Assembly: GCA_037957365.1 (NCBI GenBank)
Contig: JARHVA010000397.1
Span: 2,287,001 to 2,351,000, forward strand
Length of the DNA: 64,000 nucleotides
Direction of reading: 5' to 3'
Source of the DNA: Torreya grandis
Taxonomy: Eukaryota > Streptophyta > Pinopsida > Cupressales > Taxaceae
The stretch's first letter is position 1, and every line of letters begins with the position of its first letter. Positions 48,589 to 61,359 of the stretch are shown one piece after another. The position numbers and the translations under genes were made by a program. The notes under the pieces are model-generated. The model searched no databases. It saw only the letters and a program-made list of their open reading frames with translations, and was not told the DNA's origin.

Positions 48589-51174
48589 TTTAAGCTTCAA
48601 ACAAACCCTATTTGGATATGAGAAACATATGGTAAGTATAGACACTAAGAAGATCTATAGATAGGTGATTTTAAAGCATGAAATTTACAACATGAGAGCT
48701 AATTTGTAGTAGTATAAAGAGGTATATGCATCTTTCAAAAGGCAAGGCCATTCAAAGTTTAGTGTTGATATCCTAGACATAGGTGGTCTAATTATAGGCA
48801 TTGAAGAGAGGTTGGTGGTTTATGATAAACCCCAGGGTCATCACAATCACTAGTATGTTTAGATAGAGTTGCCCTTTTCTCTCAATGAATGCCAAACCAA
48901 TGTTTACCATAGCCCTAAAAGTTCCATTCATACCTTGCCTAACTTTCCTACCTGGATGTCTATCCAAGAGAGACCTCATAAGGTTAAAGAAGTATGTTTT
49001 GAGGATTCTAATCTTTAGGTTACATAGAGTATCATACAGGAACCTACATCTTCAAGTTTTTAGGGAGATATCTCTAGTGATTTAATCCATGATTTTGAGG
49101 CTAATTTATCCAAGTAGGTTGAGCTTGAAAATCAACATCTTTAGTTTTGAATGGTATCCACAAAGGCAACACAATAGCAGGTTCCTTCTTTAACACCTAT
49201 GGTTGTAATAAATACAAAAGTAAAGGTTTTTAAACCCATGTTATGACTTGGAAGTAAATACAATAGTCTAGAGAGAAATAATAACCTTCAATCATAAATC
49301 AAGATAATTAAGTTAAGAGAAAGCAAGAGATATTTAAACTTCCACTTATTTATCCTCAAAATCCCAAGACCTTTCCCTCATGTAAAGTTATTCAATAAAT
49401 AGTAAAATAGAGAGAGGAGATGAAGGTGATAAAATAGGATTAGGTCCATGAAAAAAATTAGGAATATATGGTAACATGTCTAGACCTTTCTCATCTTACT
49501 AAATACTTTTAGGGATATACCATTCCAATTATTGAAAAGGAACCTCTCCTTTGTGAGTCAAATCAATAAAGTTTAGTTAAGATGAATGAATTTCATGAAG
49601 ATGAGAAAGAATTTTCAAGTGAAGATTAAGATAACATCATCATTGAGATACTTATATGTAAGGACAATCATGACTTAGTCTTTCATAATTTCAAAGAAGG
49701 TGAGTTATAGGATGAACTTCAAGTAGAAGATGAGATCCATGAAGAAAAGGTTTTAGATGTGCCACAAGAGGTTATTTCTCAAGAACCTCTTGATGAAATA
49801 ATAGCTATCCAAAATCAAGATTCTCCTTAATAACTTGAAAAATTGACCATTGATGAATGCAATCTAGTTAAATAAGATAAGTATCAAGGTAATGATAAGG
49901 ATTTTTGGTAGTAATATATGTATATTTTCAAATAATATCAAGCTATTTAGGGTCTTACACTTAATAAAGATTTAAAGACTAATATAAGAAAAATGAATAG
50001 GTTTTTTTATATATAATACCTCAGATTATTATTCCTAAATACCAATCAAATGAGGATATTTTGTCCTTTAGCATGCCTAAAGAGATACAAAAAGTCAATC
50101 ATGAAGATCTTGACAAGTCACTTGTTCATGGGGAGCAGAATCAAGATATTATGGAAGATATATCAGATCATTGGTAGCCCATTAATGAAGAATAATTGGC
50201 ATTATTCTTGAAAATTAGGAGAATATGGAAGGAGGATGATTGGAACTTGGATCCATATCTTCAATCCATGTACCTAATAATGGAAATAGGAGGCCCATTT
50301 GCATCATCAAGAAGACATGGACATACAAGTGATATTATCTATAAGAAGAGGCCATCAAGAGATAGAAAACATGTTTCAAAGTTCCATGGTGCATAAAATA
50401 TATTTCCATTTTATCTTCGAGGAAAGCATCTTATTTTAGGTTAGGTTATTTCAATAAGTGAATAGCACATGCATTAGTCTACTTCCCTTTTATGTTTCTT
50501 TCCTAATGCCTTAGGTTAGTATTCATTACTTTCTATTTTAGTTGTTATTTCAATTTAGTCTTGTTATTGTCATAATAAAAGAGGTGTTTCAAAGCCCAAA
50601 AGAGTTTATTTTCTAGTCAAGAGAGTCATTAAGTCAAGTTGTTATGCTTTAGTTCACCATTGCCATGTAAAATCTACTATCTTATTTTTACTAGCGGGAT
50701 AGTCAACCCCTATGATTCACCAAAAATGTTGGTAATTTTTCCTATCAAGGCCAAATAGTAACCTCTACAAACCAAAACTTTTATTGGTACTATTATGAGC
50801 CTTTCAGTCATCTAAATTGTGTATTTTTGGCCTGAAAGGGAGAGTTTTAGTATTAAAATGTTAAAATTAGAGATAAGAGTCATTAAATTTGGTAAAAATA
50901 CATTTAAACATTTTCAAATACATGAATTGAATTTAGTTATAAATTTTCATATTTTAAAAACGTGTTTTGATGCATTTTTAAGCCAAAAAAGGCCTATCTT
51001 GGGCTCCCACATGTCAAAATTAGCCTCCAAAAATGTGTTAAAGTCCAATATTTGTTTGATCATGAGAGTGACCCATTTTTTTCCTCTCCATGAATTGAAA
51101 TTTGTGGTTCATAACTTAAGTGATCAATAAAAGACAAAAAATATCTTATTTCATTCATATTCACAAGGATAGTA
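48589..51174 (+). repeat. Long repeat module M1, copy B
   Basis: Collinear with M1-A but without the LINE. It starts TAAGCTTCAAACAAACCC and ends CACAAGGATAGTA. It carries the empty LINE target site at about 49,874-49,892. Confidence 0.85.
48885..50396 (+). pseudogene. M1 retroelement ORF, copy B
   Basis: Open or nearly open segments lie at 48,885-49,085 (NAKPMFTIALKVPF) and at about 49,590-49,880 (acidic, EEKVLDVPQEV with Gln-to-stop changes). The last segment, 50,196-50,396, is fully open and ends RRHGHTSDIIYKKRPS ... KFHGA-stop. It is the best-preserved ending of this ORF type in the window. No RT, protease or integrase motif. The acidic middle followed by a basic end could mark a gag or accessory protein of an LTR element. 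Confidence 0.45.
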
Positions 51175-51423
51175 AGAAAAGTGATAGGGATCTCCTTTAA
51201 GTGTTATTTGTTCAAAATCCATTCTTCTTAACATAAATCAAAGTGAAGATCACCAATGTTAATTTGACCTTATCATAACTATTTCACCTCAATCCATGAA
51301 TCATATAGTTAACATCCACCTACAACATGATGTTGACTCTCTGTACTGACTAAGCTTTGAAATAAATCTCACACAAAAGGTATGTAGGAAGGGAAAAATA
51401 GTAGGGGTATTCAAGTTGAAAAC
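51175..51423. other. Spacer between M1-B and M2-B
   Basis: Short non-coding sequence with no match to the 1.15-kb spacer of copy A and no feature of its own. Confidence 0.5.
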
Positions 51424-52635
51424 TTGGATCTTAAAGTGATGTTGGTACCAACTTACCCTATAGCTTTATGAATCTTAATGTCCTATTCAAGGTCAAACTT
51501 CCATCTACATACCTATTTGAATCATAAAAATGTTACACTTAGTCTATGGACTCAAGATGGTTGGTCATTGATATAAGATCAAGATGTAACTATGTGAGAT
51601 TTTGAGATCAATAGGGACAAGGTTTAAGTAAATGATCTCAGTGAATGACTTTAGGTCAATTGGCGTTATTTCAAGGTTTGACACCCTCCCATAGGTTAGG
51701 TTTCAATTAAAAATCATGCTACAATAAGGGATTTGGCAATGTACAAGACCTTTTGAATATAAAAGGGGAACAGATTGATCATCAAATGTATAGTTAGAGA
51801 GAAAGACCAATAACCTCAGTTCATAGCTCAAAAATGCAAATATGGGGTTGTAAAATGGCATAAAAACATAGATTTAGACCTACAATAGCCTCATGACATT
51901 AAACCATGATCATGAAAAGGAGTTGGTGTTTTTATGAATTTTTCATGATGCATGCTTCAAGGAGGGTTTTATGTTTTGGAGATAATCATGAAAAATAGGG
52001 AATAAAAAAGGAGACCTTGTGTTTTTTTCAAAAATTCCAAGAGTTTTCAAATCATTGTTATAATCTGTACATACCTACAGTCATAAGTGTAGACAAGTAT
52101 AGAGGGATTGAAAGGAGTTTGTTTACAAGTTTATGGTATAGTCTATGGAGAAAAATGTTTAATAAATATTAAAAGAGAAAAAAAATATAAACTAATTAGA
52201 GATAATTTTTGAAGAGGTTTATAAACACTTAGTACCACAATTAGTTGAATTACCCTTCAAGTATCCCCCTATAGTAACTTATGGACTTAGCCATCCTTCA
52301 AGCTAATGAGCATTGATGAAGATAGTGTTTTTTAGGGAAGTTGTATTGCTCAAGAGAAGGTCACAATAAATGATGATGCTATAAAATAATCATAAGGTTT
52401 AAAAGGGATTTAATAAAGTGCAAACTTAGGTTTAAAAGTTAACTCAAAGGCAAGTCACAACCATACTTAGAACAAGCATGTAGCCATGTACAATGCTTTC
52501 AAGCACAAAGGCCTAGAGTGAAGTTTCAATTCAAGAAGATGTTATAAAATGATTTAATCAATTTTACTCATCAAAATTCATAATCTCCAAATCATAAAAA
52601 AAATCATACAGTTAGGTTTACCCTAAAGAAAGCAC

Positions 52636-54140
52636 CTATAATAAATTGAGGGCCTCTTGGAATATGAAGTTTAGGTAAACAAGCTCGTAACAGTGGAAGT
52701 GAAGTTGTTTTGGAAGTATAGAGGTCACTCTTGGGGGAGGATGAATTTTAGTGAGATCAGGGACATCAATATAGAGGTCAAATACACTTCTACAATTAGA
52801 TAACCTTACAAATGTACCTATAACCACATATGTATAACCACCAAACACACAAGGAGTTTTCTTAGGGATAATGGTCTAACAAACGTTTCATGGAGTATTG
52901 AATATTCATAATGTAAAATCATTGGTGATCTGAATATAATTACAAGGAAAGGTGTTTTAGGCATTTGTACACACTCAGTCACCCCAAAAGATCACCTACA
53001 GTAGGCTTATAAATCTCAAGAGTTGTGCTTTCTCACATAGACATTTATTAGTAATCATAACTCAAAAAGTTTGGATCAGGACAAACCAAGTAACTACTTG
53101 TCATCCTCAAATAATATGTTCAATCAATAGGGCACTCTCAACTCGGCATGAAGGTACACTACAAGTTAATTATATAGATTGAGACTATATGTAGGCTCAA
53201 AATCATTGTTTTAGAGTAAATATGACATCAAAGGAATGTAAGAGTGGTTTTTAGATGATGTGAGGGTATTTAAATAATTGAGAGGGATTATATTCCCATC
53301 AAATACCTCCATTTCATACAATGTCCACATGTAATAGTGTATACACAATCATATGAGTTCAATTGAGGAAGAACAAAGTGACATAAGAGACATGGAAGAT
53401 TAGGGGTAACCATGAGGAGTAATAATGAATACAAGTATGTTTCTTAAACCTGATAAAATCCTATAAATTTTTATTATAACCCAAACACCATGGTAAAACA
53501 CCATGGTAAAACACCAAAATATAGTCATAGTCAAACACATGAGCTTGACTTGAGAGAAATGACAAGTTTGAGGCACCTACACATGGAATTGAGAATTGAA
53601 AATTGGTACACTGAATAATTATGATAACATAAAGATAATAATATAATTTGATATGTCTTTTGACAAGTTTAAGTTCCTACTATTTTGACATAGGCATCAA
53701 CATGTCCATTTAAGGTCACCATTAGAGCAAGCAGGCTTCTAGAGGGATTTCAGGTGTGTTAGGATGGTTATAGATGAATTGGAATGTTTGAAAAATAATT
53801 TTAAGATGTTAATAAATATTAATAATACATTTTAATAGTGTAAAAACTCCAAATTATATGCAAACCATGCCCTTGAGGGATAAAATACGCAATTAAGCCT
53901 ATAATTCCATAAGGCATTTTTTGACCTACAAGCAAGATGGCACCTATAGAATGATTTTTTGACCTGGTAAAATTCCAATTATTGTTATTTAAACTATGAA
54001 TAAGTAATGGAGGATTCATTTTCATCCCAAAGAGGAAATTTAAATTATTTAGTTTTAAACACCCATTTAAACCACCTGATCAAATGCTCATATCTTTCAC
54101 AACGTGAAGATTTTGGACAAATTATATTATCATGATTTTA
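52636..54140 (-). pseudogene. Unrecognised coding-like block in M2, copy B
   Basis: The minus strand reads ERYEHLIRWFKWVF, then a 68-codon open frame (FTRSKNHSIGAILLVGQ, KMPYGIIGLIAYF, GHGLHIIW). MVTLNGHVDAYVKIVG follows, and further on there is an open frame at 52,848-52,636 (YTYVVIGTFVRLSNC, DVPDLTKIHPPP, LNFIFQEALNLL). The last block is shared with copy C (DVPNLNKILPSP) and missing from A. It shows the fullest set of the conserved blocks, but no family could be assigned. Confidence 0.4.
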
Positions 54141-55617
54141 GGACCCATATGAAATTATAATTCATGAAAAATTTGTGTTGTTTTATGTGTTTTTATTTAT
54201 GAAAAATCACTAAGAGCATAAGCATGCCCAAAATGCTTGCAAACCCTATAGGCAAATTTCCTTAATGTGATATCTTATCATATATTTTTCATGGGAACCC
54301 AATATTTTTATGGATATTAAGGGTGTATTTTAATACACATTCATTTCAATAATTTTGGATTTTAATTTTTTTGTTTCATGAATCATCATTAAGAAGATTC
54401 AACTCCAAAACCCTACCAAACCCTCATAGTGACCAGTTTTGAGAAAAGTTGATTTTATTGATACAAAAAACTCATGGATCAACATAAAACATATTAAAAC
54501 ATAAATTAAACTCAGATATTATCCCATAAATTCTAATTTATTGTATGGAACTATATGAATCAGGGCAAAAAATAGGTTTTTTAAAGAAAATAACATGAAA
54601 ATTGAGGTACTAGGAAGTTAACATGAAATAAAATTCATGGATGTTAAATCTTGAGACATTTTATTCATAAAAAAACATAATTTGGTCATAAATTTTCCTA
54701 TAAATTCCCCTACCAGGTCCTTCAAAACATCTAGTCTAAGGAAAATGAGGTAGGATTGACCTAGTCAACCATGGTGACTGAGTGGCAAGGGTTTCTTCAT
54801 CAAGAACACATATCTCATGGTGTGAGGTGTTTATCAGGTCTAATATAATCATTTTTTCATGTTTTAATTTTTTTTAGGTTATATGGCCTTCAAGTGCATG
54901 AAGTAGGCTACTAGACCTATTTGGCTTAATAGGACTATTTGGCCAAACAAGAAAAGAGAATTGGTATTAAAAAGGCTATAATTGAGTTATTTTGGAGTTA
55001 ACACTCTATATAAATACCATTAAAGTGGATATTATCATACGCATTTAGCCTTCAAGGGAAGTTTCATGCAAAAGGAGTTCAAGTAGACTTAACTAGTCCT
55101 TAAGAACTAATCATCTCTTTAGTTGACTAGTTGACTATCTTCATGCATCTTTCATGGAATTTATGTAAATAAGGATATTATCATGTTTCAAATCACTTAA
55201 AATGGGATTTATCCACCAAGATATGTTCTATCATTCATGCAAAGAATCTTCAACAACTTAATAAGGGCCCACCATCTCTCTCTAATGCCAAAACGAAGAT
55301 CATGCAAGATTTTTAACAAAAGGAGATTTATTAAGGACTATTGTTATAAAAATTGTACTCAAGTTTGAATTAAATTTAATTGTATTTTACCTCCTTTTAT
55401 CACCTCTATTCCAATCTATTAGCTAGAGCTAATTCTATTTCTATATATGTAGGCTTTTTAGCCATTTTTTAGATCCCTCTCTTGGGCATAACTAGACTCT
55501 AACAAGATTGAGCTTTGTAACCTTCTAAGATAATAAAATGATTTTTTTAATATTTAAATATTCTATTATAGTGTTTTTATCCTATTTTATTTGAACATGT
55601 GGAAGTATTTTGTCTTT

Positions 55618-56085
55618 TGTCAGGTCCTGATCTCACCTAGCTACTAGTATGCTAAGTTATGTAGGTCATGTTTAGTATTTGATGTCATTTTATTGAGCTA
55701 ATAGTGGATAAAATTGAATGGTTAGTGACTTGAATCAAGCCTATTCCATCATTTACCTCATGCTTTTATTAGTTGATGAAACATCTATATGAAATACTAC
55801 TACATAGGATACTTTAGAGTTGTAAATTCAGTTATTATTTTTTCTTATCACTATGTTATGAGTTTAATTAGAGTGTATGAACCAAAAATATAGGTGTATC
55901 ACCAAAATTATAATATATTTCCCTTTTAGTTTCCTTCTAACCCTTTTCATCCCAAAAAATTGGTAGTTTAGTAAGGAATGCAAAGTGATACATCAAATGA
56001 AATAGTCTCATCAAAACTAGAGGTCTTGTCTGATTTTAGGTGTCCCACACCTCAGATAATTCTAATTTTAGCCTGGGTGTGAAGG
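55618..56085. repeat. B copy of the about 465-bp segment absent from M2-C
   Basis: It begins TCAGGTCCTGATCTCACCTA and ends GCCTGGGTGTGAAGGAG, matching 47,699-48,165. Confidence 0.6.
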
Positions 56086-56205
56086 AGTTTTAGATCAATC
56101 TATCATCCTTCAATCAATTTTCTATCTAGGTTGTTAATAACAAGCAATTACACATTTATTTCCTCTAACTTAGTAGTTTCATATTATACATTACTATATC
56201 AAATT

Positions 56206-56216
56206 AGGGGTGGGAA
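56206..56216 (+). other. Polypurine tract of element W
   Basis: AGGGGTGGGAA lies directly before TGTAGATACTA, the start of the first W repeat. The single T in the run is tolerated in known tracts. It marks the first W repeat as a likely 3' LTR. Confidence 0.5.
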
Positions 56217-57258
56217 TGTAGATACTAAAACTAAATATTTATATAATATGTCTTGTACATTTAACAAATATCAATTAGGGCTCTACCCTTCAATTCTATA
56301 CCTCCCTAATAACAAAAAACTCATATTCACCATATCATTGTGTATAAATTATTATCTCTTAGTTTGATCCATGTTATTTTGATGACCTAGGTCTCATATA
56401 ATGCACATAAAGTTAGAACTTAATAGGCATCCTTCATTGTTAGTTTTAGATCCATACATGTTTTCTAGAATTATAAACATTACTAACCATAAAAGGATAT
56501 TATTGTTGATGGTAGTGTCTATATCTTTATCTAGTGTTGAGTAGCCAACAATCATCCAAATTTAAAATGATTTGAAACCTATGATTCAACATATTTTTAT
56601 TATTGAACCCTAATGTGAGATATTTTAAAAAGGTGTGATATATATACAAGTCTAAGCCTTCTCATTCATCATCTATAAAATAAAAATAAAACACAAAAAT
56701 ATAAATCAATCAAGTATGCAATCACTCTATTATACCCTATTCATCATGTATTTCATATTAATCGTATGAGTAGTCATACTACATATTTGAAGCATTCAAA
56801 GAGTATTCTATGAGTGATTTTTTTTGAATTAGAAGCTAGATCACTATATTCATATTCATATAGTATATTTCACTCTTGGTCACAAACTATAACACAAATA
56901 GGGGAGAATTACATAAGATTATAGGTAGCACCCATTTAGAAATAGGTATTTGGGGTAGATCAACATTTTGAGCCCACTAACCCATTTTTCAATAAACTCA
57001 TTACAAGGGTGAAATAAGGTGAAAAGATAGGGTTTAAAAAATTAGTGAAGAGTGACAAACCATATCTCAAATATAAATACACCAACCAAGATTTGACATA
57101 AAACTGATAACAATTAAGTTTGTCACATCAAGATCCAGTCATCATTTTTGTATTAGACACCTACATCATAGTTAGACACTAGCTTTAATGATATTATATA
57201 TATCTGATGGTAGTGTTCGCTACCAAAAAATTATAATTTACAGAATGTGATAACTAAT
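56217..57258 (+). repeat. LTR-like repeat W, copy 1
   Basis: It starts TGTAGATACTA. Its match with 57,259-58,353 includes ATTATTATCTCTTAGTTTGA(T/C), GAGCCCACTAACCCATTTTT, GGGGA(G/T)AA(T/C)TACAT and GACACCT(A/T)CATC. A TATA-like TGATATATATACAAG lies at about 56,636. It has no coding sequence apart from a short random ORF at 56,131-56,367 that runs into it. Confidence 0.65.
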
Positions 57259-57664
57259 TGTAGACACTATTCTTAAATTATATAGTACCCAAGTCTTATA
57301 CACATTGAAAATAGTAACCTTGGTTATTCCTCTTGGTTCTATACTTTTCCCATTACCAAAAGGCTCGTATCCATTATCTTTATGCCTATTTATTATCTCT
57401 TGGTTTGACCAAATTTATTATTATGACTTAAACCTTTTATCATGCTCATAATGCTATAAACCTACTTATCTTTTGTCTCTACACGTGTTAGACTTATGCT
57501 TATTTTCCATCTACCCTGATAATAGTCTCATGGTCAGCTACCTATGTTGACACAAGTTACATGTTCCAACATAAGTGTATAGTGCCCTAAATCATCATAT
57601 TTAGAAATTAAATGTATACCTATGTTCATCCTAATTTATTTAATATGATATATTTATAAAAGGG

Positions 57665-57721
<57 letters not shown>

Positions 57722-58353
57722 ATCCCTTTTATATATATCATATCAACCCTACCTAGCATAGACTTACAAAATCATAAGGCAACTTACAAAAATTAGTCAA
57801 TAAAGCATTAAAGTGAGTAAAGCTTGCATATTTTATCTTATTTCCATATCAATCAAAGGGAAAACACATCTATAGGTCTAAAATACTAAAGGAGTATCCC
57901 ATGAGTTCTATTTTCCATGTTACAAGTTATGTCATTATCATACTTATTTTCCACATATTACATGTTCACACACAATCCAGCACATTAGGGGATAACTACA
58001 TCAATCTAAGGTCCTATTCAAGTAGTTTCTATATATACAACACTCATTGATATATGGTTCTTTTGGGTTAGCTTGACACTATGAGCCCACTAACCCATTT
58101 TTTTCGTAGTCACTATAAAGATGAAAAAATAAGATTTTGCTATTTGAGGAGTGATAACCCATGATCTATATATAAGTACACAAGAGTTAAGATGACACAT
58201 AACCCATAATATCTAAGGTGATCACATCTAGATCAAATTGGTATTTTTTATGGGACACCTTCATCCAAGTTAGATACAGTGTCAATGTAACCATCTGAGG
58301 TTGATGCAAGTGTTTGAGGTCACAAAGGTCAAATATATAGAATATTATGATTG
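57259..58353 (+). repeat. LTR-like repeat W, copy 2
   Basis: It starts TGTAGACACTA immediately after copy 1, so the two copies abut at a period of about 1,042 bp. The last shared bases are near GATTGAT at 58,350. A gypsy gag begins about 370 bp downstream, so this copy could serve as a 5' LTR. No convincing primer binding site was found after it. Confidence 0.6.
57655..57733. repeat. Hairpin: (TA)n between perfect 13-bp inverted arms
   Basis: TATAAAAGGGATT (57,655-57,667) and AATCCCTTTTATA (57,721-57,733) are perfect inverted complements flanking about 52 bp of TA repeats. With a 2-base slip the pairing extends outward to GATATAT on each side. In W copy 1 the corresponding place has only a short TATATATA run, so the structure is private to copy 2. 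Confidence 0.8.
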
Positions 58354-58721
58354 ATTAAAAATCTTAATCTAGTCTATTTCTAGACTAATCCATATCAGAT
58401 ATAAATGCACATAATAATCTAGATATATAACATTTTTCCATTTATTTTAATAATAATCATTGGTTGTACATACTATTTCTAAAATATTTCATTATTTAAA
58501 TTTAAAATATTCTTTTTCTAAGTTTAAAAATGATTTGGCCTACTATAGAGATAGTTTATCAGAATTATGATTTAGGTTATCTCTACTCATTTAACCTTAT
58601 AACCCCACTTCTATATTTTAGGGTTAAACAATTGGTTAACCCAATATATAATAATGATTTTTTTTTGATTCCTAGTATTTAAAGTTAGTTATGATTTCAT
58701 ATTGCTATAATTTTTCATTTC

Positions 58722-60450
58722 ATGCGTATATTATTTTGCATTAAACTTAGGCATAGCCCTAGATTCAGAAGTGTGCCTATTAAAAATAGCAATCTTCCTC
58801 TCCTACCACCTAATATTACTAAAACTAATTAAGTGCCTAATCATATGGTCCATTGTGATATAAATGTTGAGCATGAAAAACATACTAATGAGGTTATTAT
58901 AGAATAATATTCTTATAATGAAAACCATGAGTCTAATGAAACCGATGAACATGAGAAAATAGATAATGAGAGAGTGAAATAAATCACATTATTTCATGAG
59001 TGTATTCATCAAACCCTTGAATATCTTGATGAAATCCTAAGAACCATATTAGAAACTAAAAAAGGAAAAAAATTTGAACAAGTATTTTCATCTATTGATC
59101 ATGTCATTAGAGCTATGGGTTATCCTCATATACCAATAACCCTCATCTTGATCACATCACCACTTCATAATTCTAATGGGGGCACAAGATTTTTATTCAC
59201 ACCTTTGTTCCATAATACCAATATTACCACATATTACATGGGAAACCTTAGTACTTCAACCCAATTCCAAGTTTTGATGCCTATATCTACCCAGCCTATG
59301 GGTACACCTCCTTTGGTGACTTCTCAAATATCCAACCTTAAATACAAAAAAGTGAAAGTTATTTTTTAGAATATAAATAATTTTAAAACTAAGGTTATAA
59401 ATATTTAAAAACATATATGAAATCACATTATGTTATTGATTCACAAGAGATGTTACAAATCCTCTTGCATCAGAGATATCTTTGCACCCATTTCCAACTA
59501 GTTTTGTTGCACCTAAGTTATCATTTTATGATGGAAAGGGTGATCTTGAAGATCATATTTGACATTTTTATGAATCATACCTTGATTATGCCTCTAATGA
59601 TATACTTTGACCAAATTATTTCCAAAGAGCCTTAAATAATATTCTCTAAGGTGGTTTTATGATTTAGCCATCCAATCAGTAAATGCATTCAAACCTCTTA
59701 CAAACCATTTTTTTGCACACTTATCTATCAATATCATCAAAAAGGTTTCCCATTCTTAAATTAAAAAAATCAAATAAAGAACCAATGAAACTATCAATTA
59801 ATATATCTTAAGTTAAAAGATAATTTTAACTAAAATTACCAATATAATGATGAAAAAAAAGTTGAAAGACATATTCAAATAAATTTTACTTGCCACATTG
59901 CATGAGTCCGTTGTTTTTAAAATTTAATTTTTTTTAATGATTAATGCCATATTATTCATGATCATGAAATGAAATTTATCTCATTGAAAAAACTTAGGTA
60001 TGCATAAAACACACCATCTATATCTACATATAATACCAAGTTTATTATCAAACCAAGTTACAAGGTAAAGCCTCCTGAACCTAAAAACAAAATAACTACC
60101 ATGGTTAATGTGGTGTCATAAAAACCTAATCAACTTATCTTATTCAATACACCAAGGAGGTAATTTACACACTTACCTAAGTCTCCCACTTCATTAATCC
60201 CATAAGTTTTAGATTATCACCTCATATCTCTCCCTCATCATATAAAGGGTAATATGAGTAGACCTCTACCCAAAGGGTATGATTTAAATGCTTATTATGA
60301 TTATCAATAGGACCCTAGGCATTATACAAATAGATGTTTTATCTTGAAGTATAATATTTAGGGCCTTAAAATATTTTGTTTTGATTATCTTCTAAAGGAA
60401 TTAGGTCACAACCTAATGATCACCAAAAACATAAATATTTAACAATCCTT
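58722..60450 (+). pseudogene. Ty3/gypsy gag remnant
   Basis: A frame from ATG 58,722 gives an acidic N-terminal region (EHEKHTNEV, LEYLDEILRTILE). It continues with a Ser/Thr/Pro-rich part, open at 59,115-59,369. The gag core is at about 59,500-59,640: FVAPKLSFYDGKGDLEDHI, HFYESYLDYASNDI, NYFQRALNNIL, close to the plant pattern YDG.GDPE.H...F. Near 60,255-60,370, YDLNAYYDYQ, DPRHYTNRCF and LKYNI match the zinc-knuckle-like tail of Tat-lineage gag (CEYH..GH.T..C..LK), with the first Cys replaced by Tyr. Stops at Gln, Arg and Trp codons plus frame changes kill it. No protease or pol follows. Confidence 0.75.
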
Positions 60451-60578
60451 TGTAAGACAATTTTAAGAAGAATCCAGATGATGGTGAAAAATGACACACT
60501 AATGAATCAACCCTTTTGTCTATCATGAAAGTTTAGGTGGAATCATACTAGTCCAATTATAAGGGTTTAGGGAATGAG

Positions 60579-61290
60579 AATTAATTCTAAAGATGTCTAG
60601 AAGGGTTTTTTTAGTTATGGGGATTAATATGTTTAACAATAAATATAAATCAAGTTTATATAATTCAATCAAATATAGCATTATTATTGATCATGTCAAC
60701 AGCAATATACTTATAAACAATGCTCTGATCAAATATGCTAATCACTACTCTATTTAATCAATCTTAAATATGAGTTATTACTATTATCTAACCTATTTTA
60801 TAGAGAAAATCCTATGGATAAGGAAATACTTTGAAATATATAAGACTCATATTGATAAAAAGATATATCCAATACACATGCTCATACCAAAAATATGAAA
60901 GAAAACTACAACAACTAATAAAATTGGACAAACACCTAAACAAAAAAGAAGTACACTAAAGCCAATATAGAATTTAAAACTAATTAGGAATTAAGACTCT
61001 AGTTACTAATTTAGATGTTAATAAAATTATAAATCTACAACTATAACAATAATAAAAAAATATAAGAAAACTGCCAAGCTTCAAAAAAAAACTGGAAAAT
61101 TAAATAAATAAACTAAACAAATTGACTAACAATCTAAATATGAATTAAAAAAAACTAAATGAAAAGACTACAACTAGGAAAATAAAATAACATAAATATG
61201 AAATAATAAAATAAGATTTTTGAAACAAGAGTTGTCTTAAAATAAAATAGATTAATATTTATTGAGAAATAACTTTCATGTGCAAAATGT
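60579..61290. repeat. Dispersed A-rich repeat X, copy 2
   Basis: It begins ATTAATTCTAAAGATGTCTA then GAAGGGTTTTTT, matching 15,836, and then becomes A-rich. It ends near TTGAAACAAGAGTTGTC, which resembles GAGAAACAAGTTGTC at 16,738, just before or at LTR Z. Low complexity limits certainty. Confidence 0.4.
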
Positions 61291-61359
61291 ATTTGAAAAG
61301 ACAACTATTACAGTTTTAAAATATTAACAAAGTGTCACACATGGTGATGTAAACATTAT

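Larger units (their letters stand above)
51424..56115 (+). repeat. Long repeat module M2, copy B
   Basis: Collinear with M2-A from TTGGATCTTAAAGTGATGTTGG, retaining about 560 bp that A has lost. It ends within the sequence equivalent to 48,190 of copy A, about 400 bp short of the module end, where a different repeat (W) begins. Confidence 0.85.
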
